From positions 96,481 through 160,480 of the forward strand of contig NZ_LECT01000023.1 of NCBI RefSeq assembly GCF_001027925.1: a DNA stretch of 64,000 nucleotides. Reading direction: 5' to 3'. A program made the position numbers and the translations under genes. This DNA comes from Rhodopirellula islandica (GTDB lineage Bacteria; Planctomycetota; Planctomycetia; Pirellulales; Pirellulaceae). A model generated the notes under the pieces. That model did not search any database and was not told the DNA's origin. It was given only the letters and a program-made list of their open reading frames with translations. Positions 54,232 through 63,475 of the stretch are shown piece after piece (position 1 is the stretch's first letter; each line of letters starts with the position of its first letter).

Positions 54232-56226
54232 ATGATTCCTCTTCGATCCTTGCCTTTCAGTCGCTCGTTCACACGGAAGTTTCCAGTTGTAACGTTGATA
54301 ACGACAGTCGCCTGCCTTCTGCTCGCGATCGGCTCGATCGCCTTGGCACCGGAGGTCGCTGCTCAAAGTTCACCGACGGAAGACAGTCGGACCACCGTTC
54401 CGGCTCCCCGGCTGTTGCCCTCGGGGACCTTGGCTTACTTGCGGGTCGACAATGTCAACGACATTCGCGCCGACTGGGGCGGGTCTTCGTTGGGGAAAAT
54501 GCTGGACGATCCCAAGATGCGTCCCTTCGTTTCGGACATCTATCAAATTCTGAACGATCTGTTCGATAAACCCGGCAAAGAAATGGGGCTGACGCTCGAC
54601 GAACTTCGGTCACTGCCGCAAGGCCAACTCGCCATCGCCCTGCTCGAGGGCCCGCCGCCGGAAGAGAAAACGGACGAAAAGAAGGCGGACGAGGAAGAAG
54701 ACGATGACGCGATCGCTCGTCGCTTGCGAGACAAACGCCGGCAACAGAATTCCTTCGCGGTGGCGATCATGATCGATGCTGGGCCGAACAACCAAGCGAT
54801 GGAAACTTTGGTCGGACGCTTGATGGAGCTGGCTGAAAAGAACCGCTTCATCGTCCAGAACGAACAGATCGGTTCGATCGAACTGACACGTTTGGTTCGT
54901 CAGCGTGGCAATGGCGATGTCATTGAATGGTTCGAACAAGACGGCTTCTATGTCATTGGACTGGGACGCACGATCGCTCAATCCATTGCCAAGAAACTGA
55001 ATGACGAACAACGAGACACCAGCCAATCCTCCGGACGCTCGCGACGCTCCGCCACCACTTCTTCTCCCGAAACCGAAACGCTGGCCCAAAACGCGGACTT
55101 CGTGGCGGTGATGAGTCGGTCGATCGGTGCCGAAGCCGAGATCCCGCAGATCACGTTCTTCGTCAATCCTTATGGCATTGTGAAACGAATCATCGCCCGA
55201 AGTGGTTCGGCGTTCTTCATCGCGCCGATTGTCCAAGACCTGGGCATCGAAAAAATTCGCGGGATCGGCGGCAGTGTCTTTCGCGGAGGTGAAATCATTG
55301 AATCGGTTGGGCACATGCATGTGCTGATCGATCCACCGCGTGATGGATTCTTCGGTGTGCTGCGTCCCGAGGACATCGAAGTCTCGCCGCCGACTTGGGT
55401 TCCCGCCGACGCTGCCAGTTTCACCTGTGTGGGATGGGACATTGAGACCGCGTTCAAAAACATTGCCAAAATCGTCAACCGTTTCGCGGGGGAAGGCAGC
55501 TTCGAAAAGAACACGGAGAAGCCAGCCAAAGAGCGATTTGATGTCTCACTCAAGGAAGAAGTGTTCCCGTTGATGACCGGTCGGGCTGTCACGATCCAGC
55601 GTTATCAGTTGCCCGCCAACTGGAACTCCATGGCACGCGTGATCGCAATCGAGGTCAAAGACGCCAAGGAGGCTGACAAGCTGCTCGAGAAAGTCAAAGC
55701 CAAAGCACCGCCAGCACGAATGAAGCCCGAGGTGCTCCGCGGCAAAACGGTGTACTTCTCCGAACAGCGTCAATTTGAACAACCCGGTGTCCGCGTGCCA
55801 GAAAACAGCGTGATGTTGCTGGACAACTGGTTGCTGTTCAGCGACAGCCGCGAAGTGCTGCTGCAAGTGCTGCGTGCCGAGGCCGGTGAAATTGATCGCC
55901 TGGCCGACGATGAGGACTACGTGCTGTTGACCAGTGAACTGGGAGCCAAACTCGAAGGCGAAACGCCGTTCCTGTTCCAGTTCAATCGCGATGCCGAGTC
56001 GTACCGCATCTTGTACGAAATGGCCAACTCAGAAGAGACCGCTCAGTCGGTCGAGAAGCGTGGCGGCGAAAACCCCATCGCGGGCCGCGTGGCCGAGCTG
56101 ATGCGGCGCAATGATTGGCCGGAGTGGGAAGACCTGGAAAAGTACTTCAGCGTCAGCGGCATCTTCGGTTACGACGAACCAGGCGGCATCCACATCGGCT
56201 CGCTGAACCTTCGCCCGATCGAGTGA
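54232..56226 (+). CDS. Conserved exported protein of planctomycete type (DUF3352-like)
   Basis: The 664-residue product has a signal region (one hydrophobic helix at about residues 18-38, VVTLITTVACLLLAIGSIAL) and a long mature part rich in charged residues. Two similar halves each hold a stretch resembling the DUF3352-type beta/alpha repeat (LLPSGTLAYLRVDNVNDIRA; TWVPADAASFTCVGWDIETA). A highly acidic/basic patch (EEKTDEKKADEEEDDD) interrupts it at about 143-160. No catalytic motif is recognised. A role as a large secreted structural or chaperone-like protein is only a guess. Confidence 0.6.
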   Translation: MIPLRSLPFSRSFTRKFPVVTLITTVACLLLAIGSIALAPEVAAQSSPTEDSRTTVPAPRLLPSGTLAYLRVDNVNDIRADWGGSSLGKMLDDPKMRPFVSDIYQILNDLFDKPGKEMGLTLDELRSLPQGQLAIALLEGPPPEEKTDEKKADEEEDDDAIARRLRDKRRQQNSFAVAIMIDAGPNNQAMETLVGRLMELAEKNRFIVQNEQIGSIELTRLVRQRGNGDVIEWFEQDGFYVIGLGRTIAQSIAKKLNDEQRDTSQSSGRSRRSATTSSPETETLAQNADFVAVMSRSIGAEAEIPQITFFVNPYGIVKRIIARSGSAFFIAPIVQDLGIEKIRGIGGSVFRGGEIIESVGHMHVLIDPPRDGFFGVLRPEDIEVSPPTWVPADAASFTCVGWDIETAFKNIAKIVNRFAGEGSFEKNTEKPAKERFDVSLKEEVFPLMTGRAVTIQRYQLPANWNSMARVIAIEVKDAKEADKLLEKVKAKAPPARMKPEVLRGKTVYFSEQRQFEQPGVRVPENSVMLLDNWLLFSDSREVLLQVLRAEAGEIDRLADDEDYVLLTSELGAKLEGETPFLFQFNRDAESYRILYEMANSEETAQSVEKRGGENPIAGRVAELMRRNDWPEWEDLEKYFSVSGIFGYDEPGGIHIGSLNLRPIE

Positions 56227-56928
56227 GTCGCTGTTCATCTCAAACGGTTCGTTCTCATATCAGCGGAATGGTCTGAGAACGGCCGTTGATGGGAACGACG
56301 ACGCTCAGCGCACCAGAGTAGAGCAGTTGTCCTCCACTGTTCCGTCGGGCCACCCTCAATGGCCAAGCCCCCTCGCAACCAATGCATGAATGTTTAAATG
56401 TTTGCTTCTCCCTCCATCCCGGTAGGGATGAAGGATAGTAGCCGGGGGTAGCTGCGCGGGACATTCGAAAAATGAATGGTGGCTGCCGTCTGGGTTTCGC
56501 CCCGGATGGGGCCGTCTTGCTTAGCTCGGGGCGGAAGCCCCGAGAGACCGATGCCGGAAAACAAACGGTCGCCCCGGATGGGGCCGTCGTGCGAGTTGGG
56601 GCCGTCCCTCGCTCACGCGTCGGGTTGTGATGGGTGGTCTTGGCCGGCTCTGAGGGGCAAGAGTGCCCATCCTACGAGCGTCGAAACGTCGTTGAGAACT
56701 GAGTCGACAATCCGTCACCATTGACGCTCTGATTGCGGATGCCAAGTAGATTCCTGGATTGCACCACCGGGATGACAACTTGCGCAACCAAAGTGCTCCA
56801 CAGTCCGGGCACCCGAGTAGAACAGTTGTCCTCAACTGTTCCGTCGGGCCACCCTCAACGGCCAAGCCCCCTCGCAACCAAATCCGCTCGCAAGCATTCG
56901 ATCTGCAACCCTCGCACACCCACTCCAA
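56227..56928. repeat. Repeat-rich intergenic region of 700 nt
   Basis: Contains two 65-bp direct repeats at 56316-56382 and 56815-56880 that start GAGTAGA(A/G)CAGTTGTCCTC and continue CCGTCGGGCCACCCTCAA; a CCATCCCGGTAGGGATG palindrome (about 56417); and two CGCCCCGGATGGGGCCGTC modules (about 56498 and 56571), the second close to TCCCTCGCTCACGCGTCGGG. No gene. Confidence 0.8.
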
Positions 56929-57552
56929 TCAAAGATCCAGCTCGTCCAGTTGATCCACCAATGCATCCAAGTCCGTGGCTTGATTGGGAGTCAATGGCGG
57001 CGGCGAGACGACGGCCGCCGATGGCTTGGCCGGGGACGGTGTCATGTTCTGGATGGGGGCGACTTTGGACTGGGCTTTCGGAGCCGCCGGCGCACTCGCT
57101 CGCATGGGCTTCGCCGATCCGCCCGCCCCGATCTGAAACGTCGGCGTCTGCCGGGTCGCCAGCAAGGCTTGCAAGTCCGCCAAGATCGTCTGCGAGGCTC
57201 CCTCGCGACGCATGTCAAAGTGGTACAGCTTCGCGATCGGTTCGGCGTCTTGAACCGGTGCGGCTTCCACATCGCGACGATGGGGCACGCGAGCGACTCG
57301 TTTGCCCAACAATCCGAGTGGTTTGGAAACTTGTTCGGCATCCGTCCAAGCCACACAGGCAACGTCGCCCGCGACGGATTCCACCGCCAACCGTTCGGTA
57401 CCCGATTCGTTGGGGCCAGGAATCCGATCCAGCAACACCAGGTCCAAACCAGGCCGACCGAGCAATTGCCCCACGGCATCGTCGCAGGCCGGGTCGAAAT
57501 GGCGATGCTCGCCGGTGGGACGCAGCACGATCACGTTCAAACGAACAGCCAT
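56929..57552 (-). CDS. Small protein of unknown function at the end of the cytochrome cluster
   Basis: The 207-residue product is soluble. The N-terminal part (residues 1-130) looks alpha/beta (LNVIVLRPTGEHRHFDPACD, GLDLVLLDRIPGPNESG, VACVAWTDAEQVSKPLGLLG). The C-terminus is a Pro/Ala linker ending in an acidic helix-forming segment (ATDLDALVDQLDELDL). I recognise no family. It lies 11 nt after the ATPase gene and is probably the last gene of the minus-strand cluster. A role in assembling or regulating the cytochrome complex is an inference from position only. Confidence 0.65.
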   Translation of the reverse strand: MAVRLNVIVLRPTGEHRHFDPACDDAVGQLLGRPGLDLVLLDRIPGPNESGTERLAVESVAGDVACVAWTDAEQVSKPLGLLGKRVARVPHRRDVEAAPVQDAEPIAKLYHFDMRREGASQTILADLQALLATRQTPTFQIGAGGSAKPMRASAPAAPKAQSKVAPIQNMTPSPAKPSAAVVSPPPLTPNQATDLDALVDQLDELDL

Positions 57553-57563
57553 GAAGGATCAAC

Positions 57564-58304
57564 TCAGTGGTCGGGGCAGTTTTCGGGAAGGGCGTCGAGA
57601 CGATTGCTGGAACATCCTGACTCAGACTTCTCCGCTGGCAATCCCACGACATCATAAAGTCGGGACCACAATTCGCGAACGTCGGTGACATCGTCAAGCA
57701 TCTCGGGCAAGCCACCCTCGCTGGCACGCTTCAATTTTTCGCGAGCTTCTGGGTGGTCTCGCAACAATTCGTGCAGCAGGTCTTCGATCAGCTTGGCGGT
57801 CACTCTGGTTCGGTGCAACACGTGAAAACCACGCAGGTCTCGGTGGGCCGTGACCAAACAAGCATGTCCCGCACGCCGGGCTCGACGACGAAGATGGAAA
57901 CGTCCCCAGGGCGACAATTGTTCCGCCCCGTCGACGACCAGCACCCCGCCGGGCGAAACCGTCGCCTGCACCTCGCCCACCGCACGATCATTCGCCAACA
58001 CGCTGGAAACGCCTCGAAGCGGCGGACGATCTGGATCACCGGTCAACTGGATCCATTTCCCGCCGGGAAATTCGGCCTGCAGGGATTCCGCGATCCCATG
58101 CAGCAAGGTTGATTTGCCGGACCCGTGGTTCCCAACAATCAAGCCGAGTCGATGTTGCCTCAGACCCGATAGGATCGAAGCAATCGGCTGGTCCGAGTCG
58201 TTCCCGTTTGGATCAAAGTGATACGGGATCGCACCCGGTCGCGTGTGGCGACTGGCAAACGGATTGGTGCGTGGAGACGGCGGGTGAAAATCATGGGACA
58301 TCAT
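57564..58304 (-). CDS. P-loop ATPase of unknown role in the cytochrome cluster
   Basis: About 246 residues from ATG 58304 (other ATGs at 58310 and 58301). Walker A is LIVGNHGSGKSTLLHGI and Walker B is GGVLVVDGAEQLSPWG, followed by a sensor-like LVTAHRDLRG. The layout recalls compact AAA+ or ExeA/ORC-like ATPases, with the middle region (RRRARRAGHACLV) basic. It lacks an ABC signature. It overlaps the end of the decahaem cytochrome gene by about 14 nt. A role in cofactor loading or assembly is suggested by context only. Confidence 0.75.
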   Translation of the reverse strand: MMSHDFHPPSPRTNPFASRHTRPGAIPYHFDPNGNDSDQPIASILSGLRQHRLGLIVGNHGSGKSTLLHGIAESLQAEFPGGKWIQLTGDPDRPPLRGVSSVLANDRAVGEVQATVSPGGVLVVDGAEQLSPWGRFHLRRRARRAGHACLVTAHRDLRGFHVLHRTRVTAKLIEDLLHELLRDHPEAREKLKRASEGGLPEMLDDVTDVRELWSRLYDVVGLPAEKSESGCSSNRLDALPENCPDH

Positions 58305-60591
58305 GCACATGATAGCGATGGCATCGTGTGCAGTGATCCCCCGCGGCGGACTTGGTGTGGCAACTGGCGCAGTTGGCTTTGGTCATCGGCAGAAACTCCG
58401 GCGACAATTCCACCGGCGATTCGCCTTCCATGTGCACCGCATTGGCCGGGTTGGTCGTTCCCAATTGGTGACAGTGCCGGCAGTCCTGCAGTCCCTGGAT
58501 GTTTAAGTGCGGCGTGTGGGAGAAATGGGTCAGCCGATCCCCGTTGGTCTTCGCTTGGAAAGCTCGCCACCGCATGGATGCCAGGGTCGGTTCCGATCCG
58601 GGATTCGCGTTGACTTGATGGCACGCCGCACAGGCTTGGACGGCGGGCTGCGCCAACATGGTTTCTCTGAGCGGATCGTCGGCTGGCAGACGCTGAATGA
58701 TTTCAATCATCGATCGCAACACGGCGTCGGAGTGCCCTTTGCCGCGATATCGAATCGACATCGTCAGGTCGTCGCGGTACCAACCGCCGAATGATTGTGT
58801 CTTCGCCGCATCGTATCGAGCGGCCAGTTCTGCCGCCCAATCGATCTTGGTGGGCAACGTTGAGCTCTCCTCGGACGCTCCCCATGCGGTCAGTGGATCG
58901 TCCGCCAGCAACGGATCAACAGTCAGCAACGGGTCATTGGCGAGCAAAGGATCCAGTTCGGCCGGATCTCGGTCCAGTTCGTTGTCCAACAATCCAAAGC
59001 CTGAGTCGGCAACCGGTTCTGCCTCGGGCGAAGTGGCGGGCATCGGTGGAACGCCTCTAAACCAAACTCCCATTGCGTCTCGGATGAGTTGGGGCGGGAA
59101 GGATTCGACCAGCGGTTGAGCGATCTGCTCCTCCACGCCCGCGTCACGCAATCGCTGCATCAACGCGTCTTGGCCGGAGGTGGCCAGGTCTTGAGATAGC
59201 TGGGTGATGGCCTTGGCGAGCGACACGGCTTCGACTTGAACGATGGGCGAGTCCCAGTTGGCCGCTTCCACTCGTTGGAATCGACGGAGTGCCGATTCGC
59301 TGGTTTCGGTTCGCAACATCAACGCCATCCAACCGTCGACGGTGCCATCCGCGAATCCCGTCGCCAGTTCAGGCCATTCGGCGACTTGTGCGGCGATGTC
59401 CTCCGGCAGCGTTGGCAACTGCAATAGCGACGGGCCTTCGGCGATCTGCACTCGCAAGGACGAATCATGGCACTGGGCACAAGCGATCTCGTAAGGCAAC
59501 GTGGTCATCACCGGATCGGTGGAGTCCAAGTCAAAACTCGAGAAACTTGGGCCGATGTGACATGCCTTGCAATCAAACGTTGCGAAGCGGTTGCTCGTTG
59601 CCGGGTCGCCGGAGTTCTTCTCTGCTTCGCTGTTTTTTTTCTCTGCTCCGCTGTGTTGTTTCTCTGCTTCGCTGGGAAAGTGAATTTTTGCGTGCCGCCC
59701 GTGATCGAAGTGAATGTTCGATGTTGGTTGGTATGGCCACTGCCCAAATTCAGGGTGCGATTCAGCGAAGGAACCAAATTGGTTGACGTGGCAGGTTTGG
59801 CAACGCGAATCCGTGATCGCAGCCAAGTCGGCGTCCGCTCCGTGGTGCTCTTGGTGGCAAATGCTGCACGCCAAGTTGTTTTGAAACGCTGACGTTCGGC
59901 TCACCGTTTGGAGGGACAGATTGTTCTGGGAAGCTTCTGCCTCCCGCAAGCTGGCTTCCAAATCGAATGTCTTGCCGTCTCGTTTTTCGAGCGCTGCCAA
60001 AGTCAGCTCATCACGAATCTCAGGTGACAAGTTGTGTGCCCAGCGAGCGGACTGACGCGGCATCTGTTGTTCGTGGCAATTCAGGCACAAATCGGTCATC
60101 GGCACCGTTGGCAGGTCGGCGTGTTGGCCGCCCCTGATCCAGCTTGCCAGGCTGAAGAGTCCCTTGTCTGTGTTTGGGGCCGAGCCCGACGCTTCGCTGG
60201 CCGTTGCCAGCCAACGATTGCTGGTTGCGTTTTGGTGGCACGCCGCACATCGGTCCTGAGCCAATTCACCGGACAGGATTTGCGAGTGAGCGGTGGTCAG
60301 GTTGCCGGGCTGGATCACCTTGGGCGTCATCCGAGTCGCAAACAGGATCACCATCGCAACCGCCAGCAACGCCAACATCACAGCGGTGAACTGACGACGG
60401 CGACCAGCCCAGGTCCGCCGGGGATGGCAGGCTTCCTGTTCCGGATCGTTGCTGTTGGCGAAAGGGCACTCGCCCGTCAGGCTCGGGCCTTGCAGGCATC
60501 GATCGCATCCCGGTGAACGACCGCAGGAGTACGGGTGCCCGGGACGCTCGATCCGTGGTGGTGTCGGCAGTTGAAAGTCGTCGCGTCTCAT
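58291..60591 (-). CDS. Membrane-anchored ten-haem c-type cytochrome
   Basis: From ATG 60591, which makes an ATGA overlap with the cytochrome b-like gene, the product has 766 residues. I count ten CxxCH haem sites: CAACH, CLNCH, CSICH, CQTCH, CKACH, CAQCH in the first half (about residues 115-375) and CAACH, CRHCH, CASCH, CTRCH in the last 130. A long insertion of about 265 residues separates the groups. A single membrane helix (about 66-90, FTAVMLALLAVAMVILFAT) anchors it. The cytoplasmic N-terminus holds five Cys (SCGRSPGCDRCLQGPSLTGE then CPF) that could bind an iron-sulfur cluster. Electron transfer in the periplasm is likely. Confidence 0.88.
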   Translation of the reverse strand: MRRDDFQLPTPPRIERPGHPYSCGRSPGCDRCLQGPSLTGECPFANSNDPEQEACHPRRTWAGRRRQFTAVMLALLAVAMVILFATRMTPKVIQPGNLTTAHSQILSGELAQDRCAACHQNATSNRWLATASEASGSAPNTDKGLFSLASWIRGGQHADLPTVPMTDLCLNCHEQQMPRQSARWAHNLSPEIRDELTLAALEKRDGKTFDLEASLREAEASQNNLSLQTVSRTSAFQNNLACSICHQEHHGADADLAAITDSRCQTCHVNQFGSFAESHPEFGQWPYQPTSNIHFDHGRHAKIHFPSEAEKQHSGAEKKNSEAEKNSGDPATSNRFATFDCKACHIGPSFSSFDLDSTDPVMTTLPYEIACAQCHDSSLRVQIAEGPSLLQLPTLPEDIAAQVAEWPELATGFADGTVDGWMALMLRTETSESALRRFQRVEAANWDSPIVQVEAVSLAKAITQLSQDLATSGQDALMQRLRDAGVEEQIAQPLVESFPPQLIRDAMGVWFRGVPPMPATSPEAEPVADSGFGLLDNELDRDPAELDPLLANDPLLTVDPLLADDPLTAWGASEESSTLPTKIDWAAELAARYDAAKTQSFGGWYRDDLTMSIRYRGKGHSDAVLRSMIEIIQRLPADDPLRETMLAQPAVQACAACHQVNANPGSEPTLASMRWRAFQAKTNGDRLTHFSHTPHLNIQGLQDCRHCHQLGTTNPANAVHMEGESPVELSPEFLPMTKANCASCHTKSAAGDHCTRCHRYHVHDVP

Positions 60592-61526
60592 GATTCCACA
60601 AACTGCAGGGCATGAATGGTGTGCATGATGGCGAGCGCCACCAATCCCAACGACATCACGGCGTGAACCGCCACCCAGGCTCGCAGTCGCCACTGAAGAG
60701 CATGTTGTGTGTCCAGTTCATCGCGGCGACGAACCAAACCTGCCAGCTCATCGGCGACTTCTTTGCCATCGTCTTCCAGGTAACGGTGCAGTTCTTTCAG
60801 CCCGATCACCAAACGGCGACGACGAAACGAGTGTGCGAACAACCGGTGGGACCATGAAAGCGGCGATTCCAAGTACCGACGCAAGTATTGGTCGTCGAAC
60901 TCACCCAGCACTCGCTGTGAATCCACACTGGTCAAACTGTCCAGACGCTGCGTCGCGCGTGCCGCCAATTGTTCTCGGTGCCAATCGATTTGATCGTAGC
61001 GTGGTTGGCTGCCCATGGCCGTCAATCGAGCCGGCAACCGACGGCTGGCGAGGATGCCATAGAATCCTGACAGGCTGACGCCGATGAACAGCGCGCTCAA
61101 CGTTCCTTCCAGCCAACCATCCGCGACCAACCGACCCGTCGCGATCGCAGGCACGTGCATCACGAACACGCCGCACGCAAACAGTCCTGTGAAGATGTGG
61201 ACTTGAGTCCAGGTGCTCATCGTGCCCAGCGGCAGAATCGGGATCCGTCTCCGGATCCCAATCGCAAACAAAATCAAAATGGAACTGAGCAGCGTCCAGC
61301 CCGTCATCACACTGCTGCGATGAAGCGCCGCGTGCAGCGATTGCGAGATCCAAGCGGTCACCCCAATCGCGATCGCAACCATCATCAAGCTCGCGACGCG
61401 GCGACGACGAAACGACCAAGCCCGGCCGGAGCCAAACACTCGACTTCGGAATTGGGAGACCAGATCGGTTCGGAATTGTTGCCAGCGTCGCGAGGACGTG
61501 GAACGCCGGCGTTCAGCCACGCTCAT
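60588..61526 (-). CDS. Cytochrome b561-like membrane protein
   Basis: From ATG 61526 (ATGA overlap with the gene before) the 312-residue product has about five hydrophobic helices and two His-bearing helices: WTQVHIFTGLFACGVFVMHV and AVHAVMSLGLVALAIMHTIHA, with His spacing that could ligate b-type haem. The long cytoplasmic segment between helices (about residues 165-275) is basic and hydrophilic. The pattern resembles ferric-reductase-like or cytochrome b561-like electron carriers, although a firm family match needs comparison. It is placed between the iron-sulfur protein and the decahaem cytochrome, as expected for a quinone- or haem-linked membrane subunit. Confidence 0.75.
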   Translation of the reverse strand: MSVAERRRSTSSRRWQQFRTDLVSQFRSRVFGSGRAWSFRRRRVASLMMVAIAIGVTAWISQSLHAALHRSSVMTGWTLLSSILILFAIGIRRRIPILPLGTMSTWTQVHIFTGLFACGVFVMHVPAIATGRLVADGWLEGTLSALFIGVSLSGFYGILASRRLPARLTAMGSQPRYDQIDWHREQLAARATQRLDSLTSVDSQRVLGEFDDQYLRRYLESPLSWSHRLFAHSFRRRRLVIGLKELHRYLEDDGKEVADELAGLVRRRDELDTQHALQWRLRAWVAVHAVMSLGLVALAIMHTIHALQFVES

Positions 61527-63385
61527 GTTCGTCTCCTCAACCAATCTTCTAGGGGCGGTGACTCGCTCAAGTCAATTCGCACGATCGCGTCGTGTGGACA
61601 AGCCGCTGCGCAAGCGGGACCCGTCGGCAAGCCACTGCACATGTCGCACTTGGTCGCTTTGGTGATCGGTCGGTTGCTGGCTTCGTCGGTGTAGGGCCGA
61701 CCCTGCGGATCGTTCACCGCCGCCATTTCAATGTTGCCGTACGGGCAGCCTTTGGCACACGTGCCGCAACCAATGCAAATCGATTCGGAAACGCGAACGT
61801 GACCGGTGGATTCCTCGCGGTGCAAAGCGCCTGTGGGGCAACCGATCATGCAAACGGGATCGGTGCAGTGCATGCAGGCTTGGACAAACTGCAGGCGATC
61901 GTGATTGACGCCGACGCGCGCAAATCGTGGGTTCCCGTCGTGAACACTCGCACAGGCTTTGACGCAATCATCGCAACGGGTGCAGCGATGCAAGTCAATG
62001 ATCATCGCTTCGCGACCGTTGTTGAAACGGTTTTGAACGATGAATTCCAGCAACCCAGTGGGCTCGAACGAGGTCCCGGTGGGACTGGGCAGATCCTGCC
62101 AAGTTTCTTCGCGGTTGTGATTCACAGACGTCGAAACGATCGGGAGTTCGACCTTGGGACGCTCTTCGCTGCGGCGTTCGCGAGCTTCTTCCGTCGCGGG
62201 CATTCGCAGCAACGCTTTCGCAGCCAGCGCGGGCAGTTCGCTGCGGCGAACGTGCGGCAGGATGTCGGTTGCAAAGCATTCGACCGGAATGTGCAACGTG
62301 TCCAGGAACCCAACCGCGCGAAGCGAATGTTGCAGCGGCAAGTTGATGGGACCGTCTTCGTTGGTCACTCCCAGAGCGATTTCTTCCAGCCCGAACAGGT
62401 GACCTTTGCCGAGGTAAGCGGTCGTTCGTTGAGCCGCGCCGTAGCTCTGGCAGACTCGACCAAAGCCGCTGCGAACAAGGATCAAATCGGTGACTTGGTG
62501 CCCTTCGGTCGCCACCACCGGTTCGCTTTCAATCTGTTCGGCCGGCGATAGCTTGCGAGTCTTCTTGTAGTCCGCGTTCCATTCCAATCGACCAAAGGAG
62601 CGCTGGACCGTCGCCGCAACGACACGCTGCAAATTCTGCTCCGGCAAGAACCGCAGCAACGGGATCTCACGCAAGTGCAACGGCAACCAATTTTCGCGGT
62701 AGTGATCGTCCATTCGCTGCGAGAACGCGGGATCGCGACGGAGCATCTTCAGACCCTGCAGCCGAATCTCCAGCAACGTGCTGTTGCCCTGCGAGACCAC
62801 GGTGGCGGATCGAGGGGCCCGGTACATCGCCGCGACTTCGCCGAACAATTCGCCAGCACCCAGCCGCACACTCTGACCGGCTTGGACCAACCCATCAAAG
62901 TCTTGCAATTGCAGGACGGGCGGACGGTCTTCCGCGTGATGCGAAGAGGAGTGCAGCTCAACGTTCGGGACCACTTCATCCGGACGCCGAGCTTCCCGGA
63001 CGCCAGATGGACGCAGCAATTGCCAAACGGCTTTGGGCCACGACACCTTTTCGGTTTCACGCCGACCAAGCGATTCCGGTGGCAACTCGCGAGTCAAAAG
63101 CTCCGCGTGTCCATCAACCACCAGGAAGGCACTGTTGGCGTAGTCGCCCTCCCGAGCGATCACCTCACCGTGAGCAAAACGATGCAGCCGGCAATCGTTG
63201 CGAAGGATCCCATCGAGCGGAATCGTCTTGGGGAACGCGGCTGGATCCAGGCTGGAAAAAGGGGACTGTTCGCGCAGCCATCCCACATCCGCATCGGTCA
63301 TGTGCGGGTCCATCGGTTCGTCCCATCGTCGGGGACGACGCACGGCAACGGAATCGTCGGTGATCATGTCTGCGTCGATAGCCAC
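61523..63385 (-). CDS. Two cyclic-nucleotide-binding domains fused to a four-cluster [4Fe-4S] ferredoxin
   Basis: The 620-residue soluble product starts with a cyclic-nucleotide-binding-like domain (about 65-215): FAHGEVIAREGDYANSAFLV, then LGAGELFGEVAAMYRAPRSA, which holds the phosphate-binding FGE...R pattern. A second, degenerate domain follows (about 270-375; VVATEGHQVTDLILVRSGFG, GKGHLFGLEEIAL). The C-terminus has four ferredoxin clusters: CTRCDDCVKAC, CMHCTDPVCMIGCPTG, CIGCGTCAKGCPYG and CDMCSGLPTGPACAAACPHD, as in DmsB/NrfC-type subunits. No signal peptide, so it is cytoplasmic. It overlaps the cytochrome b-like gene by ATGA. Ligand sensing may gate electron flow, but this is inference. 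Confidence 0.92.
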   Translation of the reverse strand: MAIDADMITDDSVAVRRPRRWDEPMDPHMTDADVGWLREQSPFSSLDPAAFPKTIPLDGILRNDCRLHRFAHGEVIAREGDYANSAFLVVDGHAELLTRELPPESLGRRETEKVSWPKAVWQLLRPSGVREARRPDEVVPNVELHSSSHHAEDRPPVLQLQDFDGLVQAGQSVRLGAGELFGEVAAMYRAPRSATVVSQGNSTLLEIRLQGLKMLRRDPAFSQRMDDHYRENWLPLHLREIPLLRFLPEQNLQRVVAATVQRSFGRLEWNADYKKTRKLSPAEQIESEPVVATEGHQVTDLILVRSGFGRVCQSYGAAQRTTAYLGKGHLFGLEEIALGVTNEDGPINLPLQHSLRAVGFLDTLHIPVECFATDILPHVRRSELPALAAKALLRMPATEEARERRSEERPKVELPIVSTSVNHNREETWQDLPSPTGTSFEPTGLLEFIVQNRFNNGREAMIIDLHRCTRCDDCVKACASVHDGNPRFARVGVNHDRLQFVQACMHCTDPVCMIGCPTGALHREESTGHVRVSESICIGCGTCAKGCPYGNIEMAAVNDPQGRPYTDEASNRPITKATKCDMCSGLPTGPACAAACPHDAIVRIDLSESPPLEDWLRRRT

Positions 63386-63386
63386 C

Positions 63387-63475
63387 GCCGGGATTCAAAG
63401 TCAAGCCACAACCTGACCGAGACAAGTTTCACACGTCCGTTGAAAGCGGTAGGGCGCGAGCCCTCCGATAAAAAC
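63387..63475. other. Gap between small membrane protein and FeS protein genes
   Basis: Holds GGTAGGGCGCGAGCCCTCCG at about 63450-63469, a palindrome also present within the repeat at 41017-41113. It sits between two genes of the putative cytochrome operon. Confidence 0.5.
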
